64,000 nucleotides of DNA from Trichopria drosophilae (Eukaryota > Arthropoda > Insecta > Hymenoptera > Diapriidae). The position numbers and the translations under genes were made by a program. Within the stretch, counting starts at the first letter, position 1; each line of letters begins with the position of its first letter. Positions 21,151 to 32,403 of the stretch are shown here, piece after piece. The stretch is taken from contig CM059582.1 of NCBI GenBank assembly GCA_030407085.1, positions 72,648,501 through 72,712,500 of the forward strand, written 5' to 3'. The notes under the pieces were generated by a model, which ran no database searches, was not told the DNA's origin, and saw only the letters and a program-made list of their open reading frames with translations.

Positions 21151-23559
21151 TGACACGCTGATAGCAAAAACGGACTAAACATACGCCGCGAGAAAAAATG
21201 GGTTATTATTCTGTTCGCGAGCAAAAACGAAACAAATTACAGGCTGTGGGCAAAAGTGAGTTACATTATTGTGAGAGCAAAAATGACTTAAAATATTCTT
21301 CAGGACAAAAACGAATTAGAGATTTAAGTCATTCTTGCCCGCTCGGAAATTATAAATCACTTTTACCCGCAAAGAAATTTTAACTTATTTTTGCTCGTGT
21401 TATAATTTTGTATAGAAACTTGTTCGCGTTTATATCGCAATTTTTAAACTTTTGGAATTCTTTCAAAAATATACAAATGATTTAAAATTTTAATCATTAT
21501 TTGCGTTAATTCCCTGATTACACTATTATACTTCTTATGTTAATTGTGTAATAAAAGTATTCAATTTGGTATGCTTCTACACTGAGGAAAGGATTGTTTA
21601 CCAAAAAGAAGGCTTCATAATAGTTAAGAAATCATATATTTAAATACGGCGAATCCAATAATTTTTTAAGTGTAAAATAATTATTCATTTCATATAAAGC
21701 TGACATTTCTTTAGTGCAAACAATGCATTTTATATCTTAAGAAATATCTATTAAATGCAACCAAACATTTCTTAATAGTTAAGAAACCGCTTGTTTACTA
21801 CGAGTTTGTATCTATAAAGTAATGATTTCTTAATAGCTACAAAATGTAAGGTTGGAGTCGATACGCATCGTAACATAACCTCAAATGACAACCCGGCTGC
21901 TTTGTTTGGTTTGTTAAGAACGATTGAGCGCCATTGCAATTCGGTGGTTATTGTTATTGTGAAAAGAAATAAATTAAAGATATTGTTTATAATATTAAAT
22001 ATGCTTATTTTATAAACAAATACATCGTATAAGATACATGTTCCATGTCTTATTTGTGAATTTGCGCAGCTGTCGAGTTCAAAGTATACGTTTCTTAACT
22101 ATTAAGAAATGGTCAATTCTGATATAAGAAATATAATGCTAATATTATATGAATCGCATTTAACATTTTTTGCAATTGAATGATATTTTTTTACAACAAA
22201 CGATCCTTTCTCTCAGTGTACATTGCTTAATTCGCGGAATTTTTGAAAGAGACGTGTACAACTAATATTCACTGTCATTGACTTATTGTTTTCACCAATT
22301 TTTTATTGCAGGGGCACAATTAAGTATTGAGAGGCATATTATTTGCAGAATATACGCTCCCTTATCAATGTTCGACGCTGATTTTGCCTTTGACAAGCAG
22401 AGCATCATATCCGAACTGTTTTTTTGGTGCTGAAAACGATGACACTAGCAGAATTTTTCTATTCCGTCGCATTTTTGAGAAAAGTGAGGTTAAATGTATC
22501 GAAATTAGCGTTTTTGGCCATGTTTAGATTAATTTTAGGGCACAAGAGATTTTTCACAAACGAAGTATCATATCCGACGTGTTTTTTGTTATGATGCTAG
22601 CAGAATTTTCTGTTACGTCACATTTTCGAGATTAGACGCTACGAACAAAAATGTGTAAAAATCTTATGAAGATAAAAATTACATTTATAAAATATTCTTT
22701 TGGGCAAAACCGAATTAAAAATGTATATCATTTTTGCTGGCGCTGAAATTATAATTCGTTTTTGCTCGCGCTATTATTTCATATTATTGAACTTGAACGG
22801 TCGCGCTTAATATTCGTTTTAATATATCATCTTATATTATCAATTGTCATCAACTTTGCGAGCAATTACTTTGAGTTCAGGCCATCCTTATAATACGGCC
22901 TTTCTCATTGCTACGCTTCGCAAGCTAGTCTCAAAAGATTCAAACTTTCTAAGTTTATGAGTTTAAGTTAATCGGTAATAATGGAATAAATCACAACACC
23001 TGTTTAATTATATACCAACATATATTTTATAAAGTACATAAATGCGTTCTTAAACAAAAAATGATGAAGTACAAAAATAATATGCTACATTATTCGTTAT
23101 CGCTATCTCCACTGGCAAAATCATAGTAAGAAATAAATAAAACCTTATTATTTTCATAATTGAGTTGTCTTTCGATTTCAATTATAACAATGTCATATTT
23201 TAACAACATTCCTAAATAAATAGTTCCGTATTATCGTTTCCGATAAACAAAACAATAAGAGTCACTATGTGTAGATATTATTCGAATTAATACAAAAACG
23301 GGTTAACTTTTGGAAATTGGCAAAAGTGAGTTAATTTCAGCTAACGGGTAAAAATGGTTTACTTTTCATGATGCGAGCAAAAGTGGGTTAAATATTCCAT
23401 AAGAGCAAAAGTGAATTATAATTTTAATCCATTTTTGCCCTGAATATTATATAAGTCATTTTTGCTCGCGGAGATTATTTAATTCATTTTTCCGCGTTAA
23501 AAAAGTTAATTCACTTTTGCCCGCGTTATTTTTGACCCATTTTTATTCTCAGCGTGTCA
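21151..23559. mobile_element. 2.4-kb TIR element nested in BEL/Pao RT
   Basis: Ends are inverted TGACACGCTGA (left, 21151) and TCAGCGTGTCA (right, 23559). Flanks fit either a 4-bp AAAT duplication outside GACACGC ends or a 2-bp AA duplication. Removing the insert brings two parts of the Pao RT together in frame, which fixes the boundaries. Both sub-terminal regions hold arrays of a short degenerate motif near GAGCAAAAATGAATTA, direct on one side and inverted on the other. No transposase is visible. It contains a further MITE at 21581-22218. Confidence 0.75.
21579..22220. mobile_element. 638-bp MITE with TA duplication, nested in the TIR element
   Basis: Inverted ends CACTGAGGAAAGGATTGTTT (21581) and, reversed at 22218, CACTGAGAGAAAGGATCGTTT, with TA on each side (21579-21580, 22219-22220), point to a Tc1/mariner-type non-autonomous element. 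The interior has several copies of palindromic TTTCTTAATAGTTAAGAAA-like motifs (about 21620, 21770, 22090) and no coding frame. Confidence 0.7.
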
Positions 23560-24403
23560 AATATGGGGCGCTTGACATGCCATAAGTCACTGTCAAGAGT
23601 TGATATGATGCAATGGCGTCATTCGGATATGCTCGCCATAAAATTCGTTGCAGATCGCGTTTGTGTACGAGTATATGCTGATATTTTTTCTCTATATCTG
23701 CAGCGTAGACGAACTGGTGTGTGCGCCACTGGATGTGAAATGTTGGAAGATCAGTCTGCCACTTTGGACCGATAAGATGCCAATCATTTATTGACTTCCC
23801 GTTCGGGGAGGGGCTTGACGCGTTAAATACTACGCGTATTTTCGTGGTAATACTGTCCGGTTTAATCACCGGGTGGTGGGGCAAGTAGACTACCTTCTTT
23901 GGTGTAGTCTCGTCAGAAACTGGACTCATATGTTTGAGCGGTTCATACCCGTTCATGAATCGCTTGTATGATTCGCGTTCTTCTGGGCGCGTGAAAAGGC
24001 GTCGTTCAATCGACTTCAGACATTGCCTCGCATGAACATGGGTGTCTTCTATCTTGAGAGTTTTAGAAATAAGATGGTTGCGCACTACACACCGACCGTC
24101 CGGAGACCTTGAATGGCCTTCATGAAACAATCTCTCGCAGTGTTCATCCTCCTTTTTTAGAACATGAGTGGGTGATATCTCCTCATTCTCGCAAAATCGG
24201 GCAAGTGACGAATGAAGATCGTCCTGCGCATGCGCATGATGCACATGCACGGTAGAGGGAGCTGAATTATCTGCTGTTGCCGTCGCGCCAAATAGCATCC
24301 ATCCGAAAATTGTGTCCATCTCGATCGGATCGTCGCGTCGTCCGCGTCGGATAGCATTGCGAATCACATAAGGGTACAGATCTGCACCGTTAAACAGGTG
24401 CAC
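23560..24403 (-). pseudogene. BEL/Pao protease end and RT N-terminal half
   Basis: A 284-residue open minus-strand frame. It starts in the protease tail (LFNGADLYPYV, then IFGWMLFG), passes the linker (CERLFHEGHSRSPDGRCVV, RRLFTRPEERESYKRFMNGY) and enters RT (YLPHHPVIK, TKIRVVFNASSPSPNGKSIND, then FVYAADIEKKYQHILVH, ILWRAYPNDAI, LLTVTYGMSSAPYL). It stops a few bases into the inserted TIR element at 23559. The metal-binding Asp in AADIEK is kept. Frame upstream of 24403 continues with shifts to about 24700. Confidence 0.9.
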
Positions 24404-24889
24404 GGGCGTATCATCCGTAGGACATCCGCTAGCTAGCTACTGGTTGTTTAGATGCAACTGATGCAATGAAACGCGGTGGTAGGAGAAACGGCGAAGTGCT
24501 GACAGCACGAATTGTGCCGAAGCGAGATCCCGAGAGAACATTCACGAGATTCCGTCGCGAGTCCAGAACACCTGGTGAATGCCCGCAGTGACCTCCACGT
24601 TCTACTTCCGGAACCGAATGGTACCGATTTGAGTCGAAAATCTCTAAATTGCACTTCCGGCATTTGACTCACTAATCTTCTTCTACGGTTTAATATTCGT
24701 AAATTCAAATTTGAATATCGATATCGATCCAGGCAGGATCGCCATTTCTTCGCCTTTGAATGGTCCGATCATAGCTTTCTTGCATCCATTGCTTGATCGC
24801 GTGAATGGATTTGGGATGAATATCGAAACTTTCAATAATTGCACCAACGGACACACATTCACGGTTATCCAAAATTTATTAAAAATAAA
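24404..24889 (-). pseudogene. BEL/Pao protease/gag-side remnant and 5' leader
   Basis: Minus-strand frames at 24448-24708 give short protease-side similarity (a segment reading LSALRRFSYHRVSLHQLHL in one frame) with shifts. Only about 480 bp separate the 5' LTR from RT-side sequence, while BEL/Pao gag normally needs about 1 kb or more, so most of gag is deleted. No primer-binding site could be assigned with confidence. Confidence 0.5.
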
Positions 24890-25287
24890 TGTCGCGTACA
24901 ACCATCGGGTGGTTCAGCGTGAACACGTGAAAATTAGAGCGGCTAATTACGTAACGAACGTGGTTTGCGATGCAAGTTATTGCTCAAAACTAGTAGCGAT
25001 CTGGCGCTAGCTGAGGCTACAATAGAACGAACTCTTCTGATGCTAGCTGAGGCTACAATGGAACGAACTCTTCTGGCGTTCGCGAAGTCACGAATTTTCA
25101 GCCGAAGTAATTAGGCAACTCTGCGGGCTCTCCAAAACTAATTATTAACGTGACCATTTGGGGCAAATCATTCTTTACAATTGTGGAGCATCCAATTGGA
25201 GCGCCTATGTCGGTAACTTACAGTCATAAAGCGCTTTGTGCGGAATTGTACAGCTTGATACGCGCATTTTTTAAACGTATGCGTAAA
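24890..25287 (-). repeat. BEL/Pao 5' LTR
   Basis: Second copy of the LTR described at 16265-16600. It begins TGTCGCGTACAACC on the plus strand and ends near CGTATGCGTAAAC. Differences include a tandem duplication of about 35 bp around 25020-25075 (GCTAGCTGAGGCTACAAT twice) and an extra CCAATTGGAGCG near 25190. Divergence between the LTRs marks this as an old insertion. Confidence 0.75.
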
Positions 25288-25449
25288 CAAAGCCTTAATT
25301 AAAATACATTTCGTTATCTTATGGCTAAAGGAGATTATATGATTAATATTAGGATCTACAGTATATTCCGTAATTTGATTTATATATTTATTAGCTAATA
25401 AACAGAAGTAAGATAAGAAAAATGTGTGTCATGTGTAGAAATGGCAGAT

Positions 25450-25990
25450 AGGAACTAAGCATATTTAATGATCTACCTGCAAAGAAGATCCATCAGAATA
25501 TGTTTGTTCATATGAGATAAGAAAAGAATGAAAATAAGATTTGAAGTTTGTTATTGCAGGAGATGAACATATGGAGGGCGGAATGGAGTTCCAAAGTCTG
25601 GCTGCCACAAGTGTGAATGACTTTGAATGTAATTCAGACTATGAAAAGGGAACCAGGAGGTCCCCCTGCGTAACCCTTGTTGCACGTCTTTTTGTCGATT
25701 GGCGATATATAAACAGAGCGAAAAAGTATTTTGGCTCTCCATAAGTACGGATGTTATAGGTAAGACACCCCATAAAATATAATCGCCTATACTTCATAGG
25801 GAGCCACCCAAGCTTTCTACGATAAGGCACAACATGGCAGTCTCTTTTGAGGTTGAAAATAAAACGGATACATTGGTTAAAATAAGACGCTGACATTTGT
25901 TCTTTCGAATCCATGAAATTACACTATAGGTGGCACAACAATAATCGAGTTGGGGAAAATCAAAGTAATAACTAAGAGCCTTCTGAGCTG
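25450..25990 (-). pseudogene. LINE (Jockey-like) ORF2 C-terminal fragment
   Basis: Minus-strand frames give FDFPQLDYCCATYSV, CIRFIFNLKRDCHVVPYRRKLGWLP with RRLYFMGCLTYNI, and then, after shifts, TLVAARLWNSIPPSICSS, FKSYFHSFLISYE. This is the RT thumb and C-terminal region of insect non-LTR elements. The rest of the same LINE resumes at 37366 on the other side of the giant TIR element. Confidence 0.75.
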
Positions 25991-25997
25991 TGTACAT

Positions 25998-27233
25998 TAG
26001 GGTGGCACTTAAGACCAACATTTTTCGCTACGCCCCCCAAATTGATTCCAAATAATTAAAAAAAAATCCCTGATTTTTCCCAGATTTTTATCTTTACTCC
26101 TTCACGTGCCGGCAGAGCCTTCAAAATTAACATTGTTTTTAGATAAGAAAAACACATTTTACCGTATTTCTACTGACATTTCTAACGCACAGTCGCTGTA
26201 AAAATCGACAAAGTGACATATGTTTTCTTGGATATTTTCCGAAGGCAATGAGTCAAAATAAAAAATTATGAATTTTCGGCCGAGTTATTGCGTTTTGAAT
26301 ATTGATAATTTTCGCACAAAAAATAGGAATGGTCTAAAATATCCCAATTATATTGCAATAACTTTGTTCGAATGCATTCAAAAATTATGTATCAAGCAAT
26401 TTCGAATCGCTTACTGTTTTCCAGTTAAAATGACTCCCGGGTGAGTAAAAAACGATTTTTTTTAGCCAAGATATAGCATCTTTAAGGAAGAAATATTTTT
26501 TTAGCTGAAATCAGGTAAAGGCAATTAATTTCTAGTTTATTCATTACAATTTGGAAGCAAAAAATCCAGCGATATTACACCATGGACGACCATTTTCGTT
26601 ACCCTTTTCCGGTTCGAAACGCTTTTTTGTTGACCTAGAAAACAAATCCTGAAGTAGTAGAGGTCACTTGAATTTGACTTCTCTTGAAAGGCATGAAATC
26701 TGGAAATAGCCGGTTTACTTTAAATGATTAAAAGCGTGCATTTTTCTTTTGTTACATTATTTTTATTTAATGAGGTATAAGTGCCATCTTTTTTTAAATG
26801 TTTTCCAAATCCAATGAGCCCAGGTAGAACAAAAAAAATCAATTTCTAGCCGATTTATTCCACTTAGAACATTCATCAATTTTTGCCAAAATGGAAAAAG
26901 TATAAAGGGTCGCAATTAAACTAAATTAACATTATTGGAATGCATTTTAAAATTATGTACCATAAAATTTCGAATTCCTCATAGTTTTCTGATGAAAAGG
27001 AGCTCCGATTGAGTTGAAAACGATAATTCAGAGCTGAGTTATTAACTAATTTATTATGCGAACACTTTTAAACAAAAATCAGGTAAAGGAAATAAAATAT
27101 CATTTTACCTGTTATAACTCGCGAGGAAAATATCTCACAATATTGGACCAAAGATGAGCGCATTCTACGCCTTTTGCCCTTTAGCTTGACGATTCAAAAA
27201 ATGATTCGACCGATTAGAAAACCATATCGAATG
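25998..27233. repeat. Left long TIR of giant element
   Basis: 1,236 bp from TAGGGTGGC to ACCATATCGAATG. It contains repeated sub-segments, for example the block around GAATGCATTCAAAAATTATG (26374) and GAATGCATTTTAAAATTATG (26938), each followed by a TTTCGAAT stretch and a GATTGAGT or GGTGAGT stretch. That suggests the TIR grew by internal duplication. Confidence 0.85.
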
Positions 27234-28553
27234 CATATTCTCAGTATACTCGACGTTTCAGACCCTTAGGAGCCCAATTCAACAATAAAAAAAAATTTCA
27301 CATAAATTTTTTTTAAAAATACGTGTCTTAGCATAACTTAGATCTGATTAGATTTTGGCGCAGATGCATCCGTCCATTACTAAAAAACATTAATCCCAAT
27401 TACGTTTCTTCTTAGATTTTTGCATTTATTTCGTAAAAATACAAATTTTATTAAAAAATGTTTAAACAAAAAACATAGAGCATTAAAATCGCTACAGAAA
27501 AGGTTGTATGCATTTTCTTGAAGTCAACGACGATGTCATAAAAACTGGTTTAAAATACTTCGATGTTTCCATAATTCAAGTATTGAATTTGGTCACCTCG
27601 GCAAAAAAATTACCCTATAGTTTTTCATCAAATTTCGACGTTTCAACCCCCTGCCCCCACAGGTAGTCCTCGCCAGCCCCTCGAGCGCGGTGATCACCTA
27701 CGGGCGCATAAGTTCTTTTACGTCCTTGATACGAAAATAACTATATCGATATATCTAAAAGATGACTTATAGATATCTAAAAGATATCGTTGACGAATTA
27801 TATTTATATATATTGTATATATAAGATCATAATAATACATACAATAATTAGTAAAACATAGTAAACATGTAACATGCATCGAATAGTCTATTACAATACA
27901 AGTGCATGAAGTAAGTGTTTTGCAACATTTATTTATTAATACTTCTGCTGTCCTGTCGTCGGGGTCGAAGTTTTGAAAATGCTCATTTTCAATTTTACGT
28001 CGACTCAGGCCATAGGTCATAGTTGTAAATCATTTTCAATTTTCATACATATAAGAAACACTGTATTGGTGTAACGTATCTATCGTCACTGCTATCTGCC
28101 ACTTGGAGCTAAATATGATTGGACCCCCAAATATCGAAATAATTTTATAATATAATTGAAAACTGTTAGTAAACGAACAAGTATTAAGGAATACCTGACT
28201 CTCCACTGGGTCGAAGTTTCTGAGCGAGCGAAGCACCACGCCAACACTAGTTTTGGAGGTAGAGCAAAAGAATTAAATGTATTATAAGTTAACTTATTAA
28301 CGATTTGTTTGAGTTTTTACGATTTGGAATTTGTGTAATAATGCAACGAATACGTGTTTTAATGAATGTGCAATTTCGAATTTTCTTTTTATTGACCAAT
28401 TTATTATTTGTATTATATGACATACGTAAGAAATCTTTCGGTAGCACCGTTGACTTGTAAAATTAATGAAAAATTAACACCTAATATCAGAAATCTTGCA
28501 TTACTGTATACTTTGTAGAATCGGGAAACATCTTATGATATATTCTGATATCA

Positions 28554-29096
28554 TCAGCAGGATCTGTTGCCTTTAACCTTGTTTTTAGTTAAAATATTAG
28601 AGTAAGATCCCATTAAGTGAACAGCTCGCTCAGCAGTATCATTTACAATCTTCAAATTTTCAACAACTTTCAGTCCATTCTTAAAATTCTCATCGTCCGG
28701 CCATATCAAAAGATCGAGTTTTAGAAATTCAGAACTAATTTCGAATCTCTCAAAAAATGTCATGGTTCGTTGCGTCAAGAAATTATTTATTTGTTTATTA
28801 CGTAGTGTCTCGAGGTCTTTCGTATTCAGCTGAATTATTTTACAGTAAACTTCACTGGAGTCTTCACTTATTTCATTTATCTATCGCTGATTCGACATTT
28901 ATCCATACTGCAACAAGTTTCTCTGTAATGACTTGAATAGTTCCACGAGATTTCTTCTGTAGCGTTTCGAGGTCATTGTCAGATAAATCAGAGGGAGAAT
29001 CGTAATCTCCAAAGGTAACACGTGAATGAGAACTTATGCTTTTCTGAGTTAAAGCTTCCGAACCTTCGCTACTGGATGCCAACTCAGCAACTTTAT
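28554..29096 (-). pseudogene. Giant-element gene, exon 2 (uncharacterised insect transposon protein, internally deleted)
   Basis: On the minus strand a pyrimidine tract and CAG at 29097-29115 form an acceptor. The exon opens DKVAELASSSEGSEA, passes LSDNDLETLQKKS and ITEKLVAVWINVES, then changes frame and continues EISEDSSEVYCKI, TQRTMTFFERFEISSEFL, LLIWPDD, and VVENLKIVNDTAERAVHLM. The last block (VNDxAERxV) and the TEKLVA block recall the C-terminal and middle parts of a family of large uncharacterised proteins frequent in insect genomes, where several hundred residues separate them. Here the centre is deleted. The splice phase joins exactly to exon 1 (phase 1). Function unknown; family recognition is from memory. 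Confidence 0.55.
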
Positions 29097-29470
29097 CTGA
29101 AATCGAAAAGGAAGGAGAAACTAACGATTATTGCATCTTGTTTTTGATTGTCCTGCTGACAATGATTGTTATTATAGAATTCAGTCTAGGAAATGCACAA
29201 TTCTCAATAAGGCTATAACATAATTATTGAAAGTAACACGGAAAATGTAATATTATACTACTAGAATTTCTTTTTTTGACTTTTAATGCCGAAAATAAGT
29301 AAAAAAATGACAATTAAAATAGCTGAGAATTTAAATGCTCGAAAAACGCTTCTCCTTGAAACGATGAGTGACGTGACGATACTAGTTTGCTCCGTTTTTC
29401 AATACAGGTTTACATTTAACAGCCCTGCAAAATCATTAAAAACCAGTTCATTTATCAAAAAATTCATAAT

Positions 29471-29665
29471 ATGAGCACATACAATTGTTGTTTTGCGCCC
29501 TTGTGTAAAAATGCAAGGAAAAATTCGACTGAAAAAAATTTGTTTCAAGTGCCAAACATGAAGCGTCGAAAAACATGGTTTCAAGTGTAGCTCGACGCAC
29601 AGACATGAATGAAAAGGCAACTTGCAATTATGAGAATCATGTCAATGCCTGTAATCAATATAAAT
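29471..29665 (+). pseudogene. THAP zinc-finger domain relic
   Basis: Starting at the ATG, the frame reads MSTYNCCFAPLCKN, NLFQVPN, KRRKTWFQV and stops; the next frame carries on with VARRTDMNEKATCNYENHV. Together these give the C2CH THAP layout (paired cysteines at the start, a Trp about 35 residues on, then C and H), apart from a one-base frameshift near 29583 and a CX4H end instead of the usual CX2H. THAP domains bind DNA and occur in P-element and some other transposases. The remaining part is cut off by Gypsy-3 at 29686. Confidence 0.6.
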
Positions 29666-29685
29666 TAATGATTTTTTTAATATAT

Positions 29686-29791
29686 TGTGACATACTTTTT
29701 TTCAGCACGCACAACTGTACGGCTTTTGCCGGATTTGAAAATTTGTTTCCCGACCGTTTACCGTCCGATAACGGACTTTGGCGTTTAGACC
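29686..29791 (-). repeat. Gypsy-3 3' LTR, truncated
   Basis: TGTGACATAC to GACTTTGGCGTTT matches 33406-33510 with a few differences. Similarity stops there, so the U3 side of this LTR has been lost or replaced. The outer edge coincides with the ATAT duplication. Confidence 0.85.
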
Positions 29792-29877
29792 GGGTCTTCG
29801 GCACCGGACACCTTGTCCATAGGTGCCGGCCGGTCCAAGAATTGAAACATCGACCGAGAGGTGGGTCTCGGTCGATG

Positions 29878-30291
29878 TCATTGGCCATCTACGGCAGCTG
29901 CCTTACTGGGGGGGGGGGGGGGCGGGGGAGGCCTTCCCATCGGCAACCGCTGGATGGGCAAATAGCCCCCCGTCTCATCCCTCGGAGGAGGGAAGGGCAT
30001 TACTGGTCCCGTGCCCTCATCTAAGGACAGGTCATCGACCCACGCCAAGGGTGCGACGGGCACGACCTCACTCTCCTGGCCCTGCTCGCTGAGGGCGATG
30101 GTGCTACTATCCCGTGCCAACACGAAGTCGGCCTCCGACTCCGAGGGACTCGCTCCTCCGGTGGGTGAGGGTGACCTTGGTGCTAGTATGATGGGGCCCT
30201 CCCCAACGGGCCGTGCACGGGTGGAGTCCACTCCCCTTCGTAGGGGGGACGTCTCACCCCGCCTGAATGATGATACGGTCGATGCATGCAA
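29878..30291 (-). CDS. Gypsy-3 Pro/Ser-rich region after pol (uncertain)
   Basis: A 137-residue open frame on the minus strand, rich in Pro, Ser, Glu and Arg, with a PPPPPPPP run made by a G15-type homopolymer (29910-29925). It has no recognisable domain. It could be a C-terminal extension of Pol or untranslated GC-rich sequence that happens to be open. Confidence 0.3.
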   Translation of the reverse strand: MHASTVSSFRRGETSPLRRGVDSTRARPVGEGPIILAPRSPSPTGGASPSESEADFVLARDSSTIALSEQGQESEVVPVAPLAWVDDLSLDEGTGPVMPFPPPRDETGGYLPIQRLPMGRPPPPPPPPSKAAAVDGQ

Positions 30292-30309
30292 CAGAAATAA
30301 AAAAAAGCA

Positions 30310-31400
30310 TTAATTCTCGACGCGCCGAGACCCGCGAGGTGCAACGTACCGCTTAAATTCTGACACGTGTTTCTTTGTTACCTTCCGGCCGCTCCCTTCT
30401 TCTAACTCATACACGATCGGAGAAATAACGCGGACGATACGGAAGGGCCCCTCGTAGCGCGGCGCGAGTTTCGCGGCGAACCGATCTACTCCCGACGACA
30501 GAATGTGACTTCTGCGCAAAACTAAATCGGCGACAGGGTATTGAACGTCACGTCTGCCACGATTATAGCCACGACGCTGGCGCTCGCACGCTCGATCTTG
30601 ATACCGACGCACTAGGTCTCGGAGGGCTCCTATCCGCTTCATGCGGTTGGTCCAGTCTTCTGGCTCGACGCGCAGGATATGGACTTCCCCCTCCAATCTT
30701 CGCCGTAAACTCTTGAACCGGCATGGGCTGACGACCGAAATTCAAAAAGGCTGGCGACACCTTTGTACTGTCGTGGACGGCCGTATTTATTGCACACCGA
30801 AATTCGGGTAAGTACAGATCCCAATCCCGGTGATCAGCTCCGACGACCGTCTGAATCATCGTTTTGAGCGTTTGGTTCGTTCTCTCCACCGGGTTAGCCT
30901 GAGGATGGTACGGCGGGGTAGTTGTCGCCCGCACGCCGTACCCATAGAGCATCTTGTCCATGACGTTGTTTCGGAACTCCCTCCCGTTATCGGTGAGCAA
31001 GTACTCCGGAGTTCCCCATCGGAACATGACGAGATCCTCGAAGGCTTGTGCAATATTTTTGCCATCGGCCGTCCTCAACGCCTTAAGTTCCACCCGCCGC
31101 GTGAACATATCGGTGAAAACCAAGACATACCGATTTTGTCCCCGGCTGGGCGGAAATGGGCCCGTGATATCGGCGGATACAATCGACCATGGTTTCTCGA
31201 CCACTCGTTGTCCCATTAGCCCGGGCCGCTGTGCGATGCTTTCTGCATCTGACATGCGCTGCATCCGCGTACGAACTAAAGTACGTCGTAACGCATTCCG
31301 GGCCAATAATGTTCCACCGCCAGTCGACAATATGTCTTCTCCACCCCATAATGTCCGGAGTGGGCCTCTTTATGGGCGCTTCCTAGTGCCTCTTCTCGTA
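30310..31400 (-). pseudogene. pol: Gypsy-3 integrase with GPY/F module
   Basis: Minus strand from 31400: HSGHYGVEKTYCRLA and CSACQMQKASH (zinc-binding HHCC, with a stop in between), then after a frame change the core SADITGPFPPSRGQN, LLTDNGREFRN and HPQANPVERTNQTLK, which keep the D, D and E catalytic residues. Further on are FRCAINTAVHDSTKVSPAFL and, in another frame, YEGPFRIVRVISPIVYELE (the GPY/F module) ending FKRYVAPRG. At least two frameshifts and one stop break it. The core itself (30563-31330) is open for 255 residues. Confidence 0.88.
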
Positions 31401-32123
31401 ATCTTCTCGGATTTTCTCCTTATCGGGCCGTAATCCTTCCCGATCGACTCGGTATCCAAGATAAACGGTACTGGTGCAGCAGAATTCGCTTTTCTCGCGG
31501 TTGATTTGGAGACCGGCTCGGAGAATGGTCTCCAATACCTTGCGCACCCAAATGAGATGGTCCTCGAACGATTCGTTAACGACTATGATGTCGTCGAGGT
31601 ACACAAATACATGTGGCTCGATCTCTGGACCGAACAACGAATCCATAAGACACTGGAACGTTGCTGGAGCATTCGTCAGGCCATAGGGCATCCTCTTGAA
31701 ATGGTAGAGTGCGGTGATTTCCCGACTTCTCATTTCAAGCGGCACCTGGAAGCACGCTTGGCTCAGGTCGAGTTTACTAATAAACTTCGCCCGGCGAACT
31801 TTGTTCAGGATGCCGTCGATATTCAGCGGCGGATATGCATCCTTCTTATTGACGGCGTTTACATCCCGGAAGTCGATGCAAAACCGATACCCGCCATTCG
31901 GTTTTCTTACCATTACGGAAGCACTCGACCACGCGCTACTCGAGGGCTCGATGATGTCATTGCGAAGCATCGAGTCTACTTCCGCCTGAGCGGCCTCTAG
32001 CACGGCAGGCGATACGCGGCGAAACCGGTGCTTGATTGGCCGCGCGTCCCCTACGTCAATGAAGTGCTCTACTAAGGGCGTGGTCCCTAGTGTGGCTGTT
32101 GGAGGGGGCAACAGCTGATCCAA
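31383..32123 (-). CDS. pol: Gypsy-3 reverse transcriptase
   Basis: A 246-residue open frame: VEHFIDVGDARPIKHRFRRV, IIEPSSSAWSSASVMVRK, RFCIDFRDVNAVNKKDAYP, KLDLSQACFQVPLE, RMPYGLTNAPATFQ, and the intact VYLDDIIVV active site, ending YLGYRVDREGLRPDKEKIREDYEKRH. RT homology stops where a normal element continues into the connection and RNase H. The start is internal to a polyprotein. RT palm looks intact, but without RNase H it could not complete cDNA synthesis. Confidence 0.88.
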   Translation of the reverse strand: MDQLLPPPTATLGTTPLVEHFIDVGDARPIKHRFRRVSPAVLEAAQAEVDSMLRNDIIEPSSSAWSSASVMVRKPNGGYRFCIDFRDVNAVNKKDAYPPLNIDGILNKVRRAKFISKLDLSQACFQVPLEMRSREITALYHFKRMPYGLTNAPATFQCLMDSLFGPEIEPHVFVYLDDIIVVNESFEDHLIWVRKVLETILRAGLQINREKSEFCCTSTVYLGYRVDREGLRPDKEKIREDYEKRH

Positions 32124-32403
32124 TAACTCCTTGAACTGTTGCTCCTGCCTCGACGTGACCTCCGCCAGCCCGGCGCATTCTGCATATATCGTCGCTTCCT
32201 CTGCGATAGCAATCGACGGTCATCCTCATTTTCTTCAGAAAATCTAACCCGAGGATGGCATCGTAGTCTAACGTGGTCGCGACGCGAAAGGAAACCTGCT
32301 CGGTCCGATTTCCCACGTCGACGACCAACGGTAACTGTCCCGTTATCCTCGCCGTATGACCTGTTGCACTTCGCATTTCTCTCTGAAGGGGCAGAAAAAT
32401 CAT
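32056..32403 (-). pseudogene. Gypsy-3 protease C-terminal part
   Basis: Minus-strand frame with ITGQLPLVVDVGNR, then LDYDAILGLDFLKKMRM, the end of a retropepsin domain. The active-site D(T/S)G loop should lie just upstream, but there the sequence passes directly to leader DNA, so gag and the catalytic loop are deleted. Confidence 0.7.

Larger units (their letters stand above)
16265..25287 (-). mobile_element. BEL/Pao LTR retrotransposon (minus strand), disrupted by nested insertions
   Basis: Two similar direct repeats (about 16265-16600 and 24890-25287) bound minus-strand pol fragments of BEL/Pao type in the correct order: protease/RT start at 23560-24430, RT end and RNase H start at 20490-21150, integrase at 16750-17680. 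Gag is almost wholly missing (only about 450 bp between the 5' LTR and RT). Three inserts interrupt it: 17686-19293, 19405-20484 and 21151-23559. Target duplications or unbroken flanking codons support insertion after the Pao element arrived. Confidence 0.88.
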
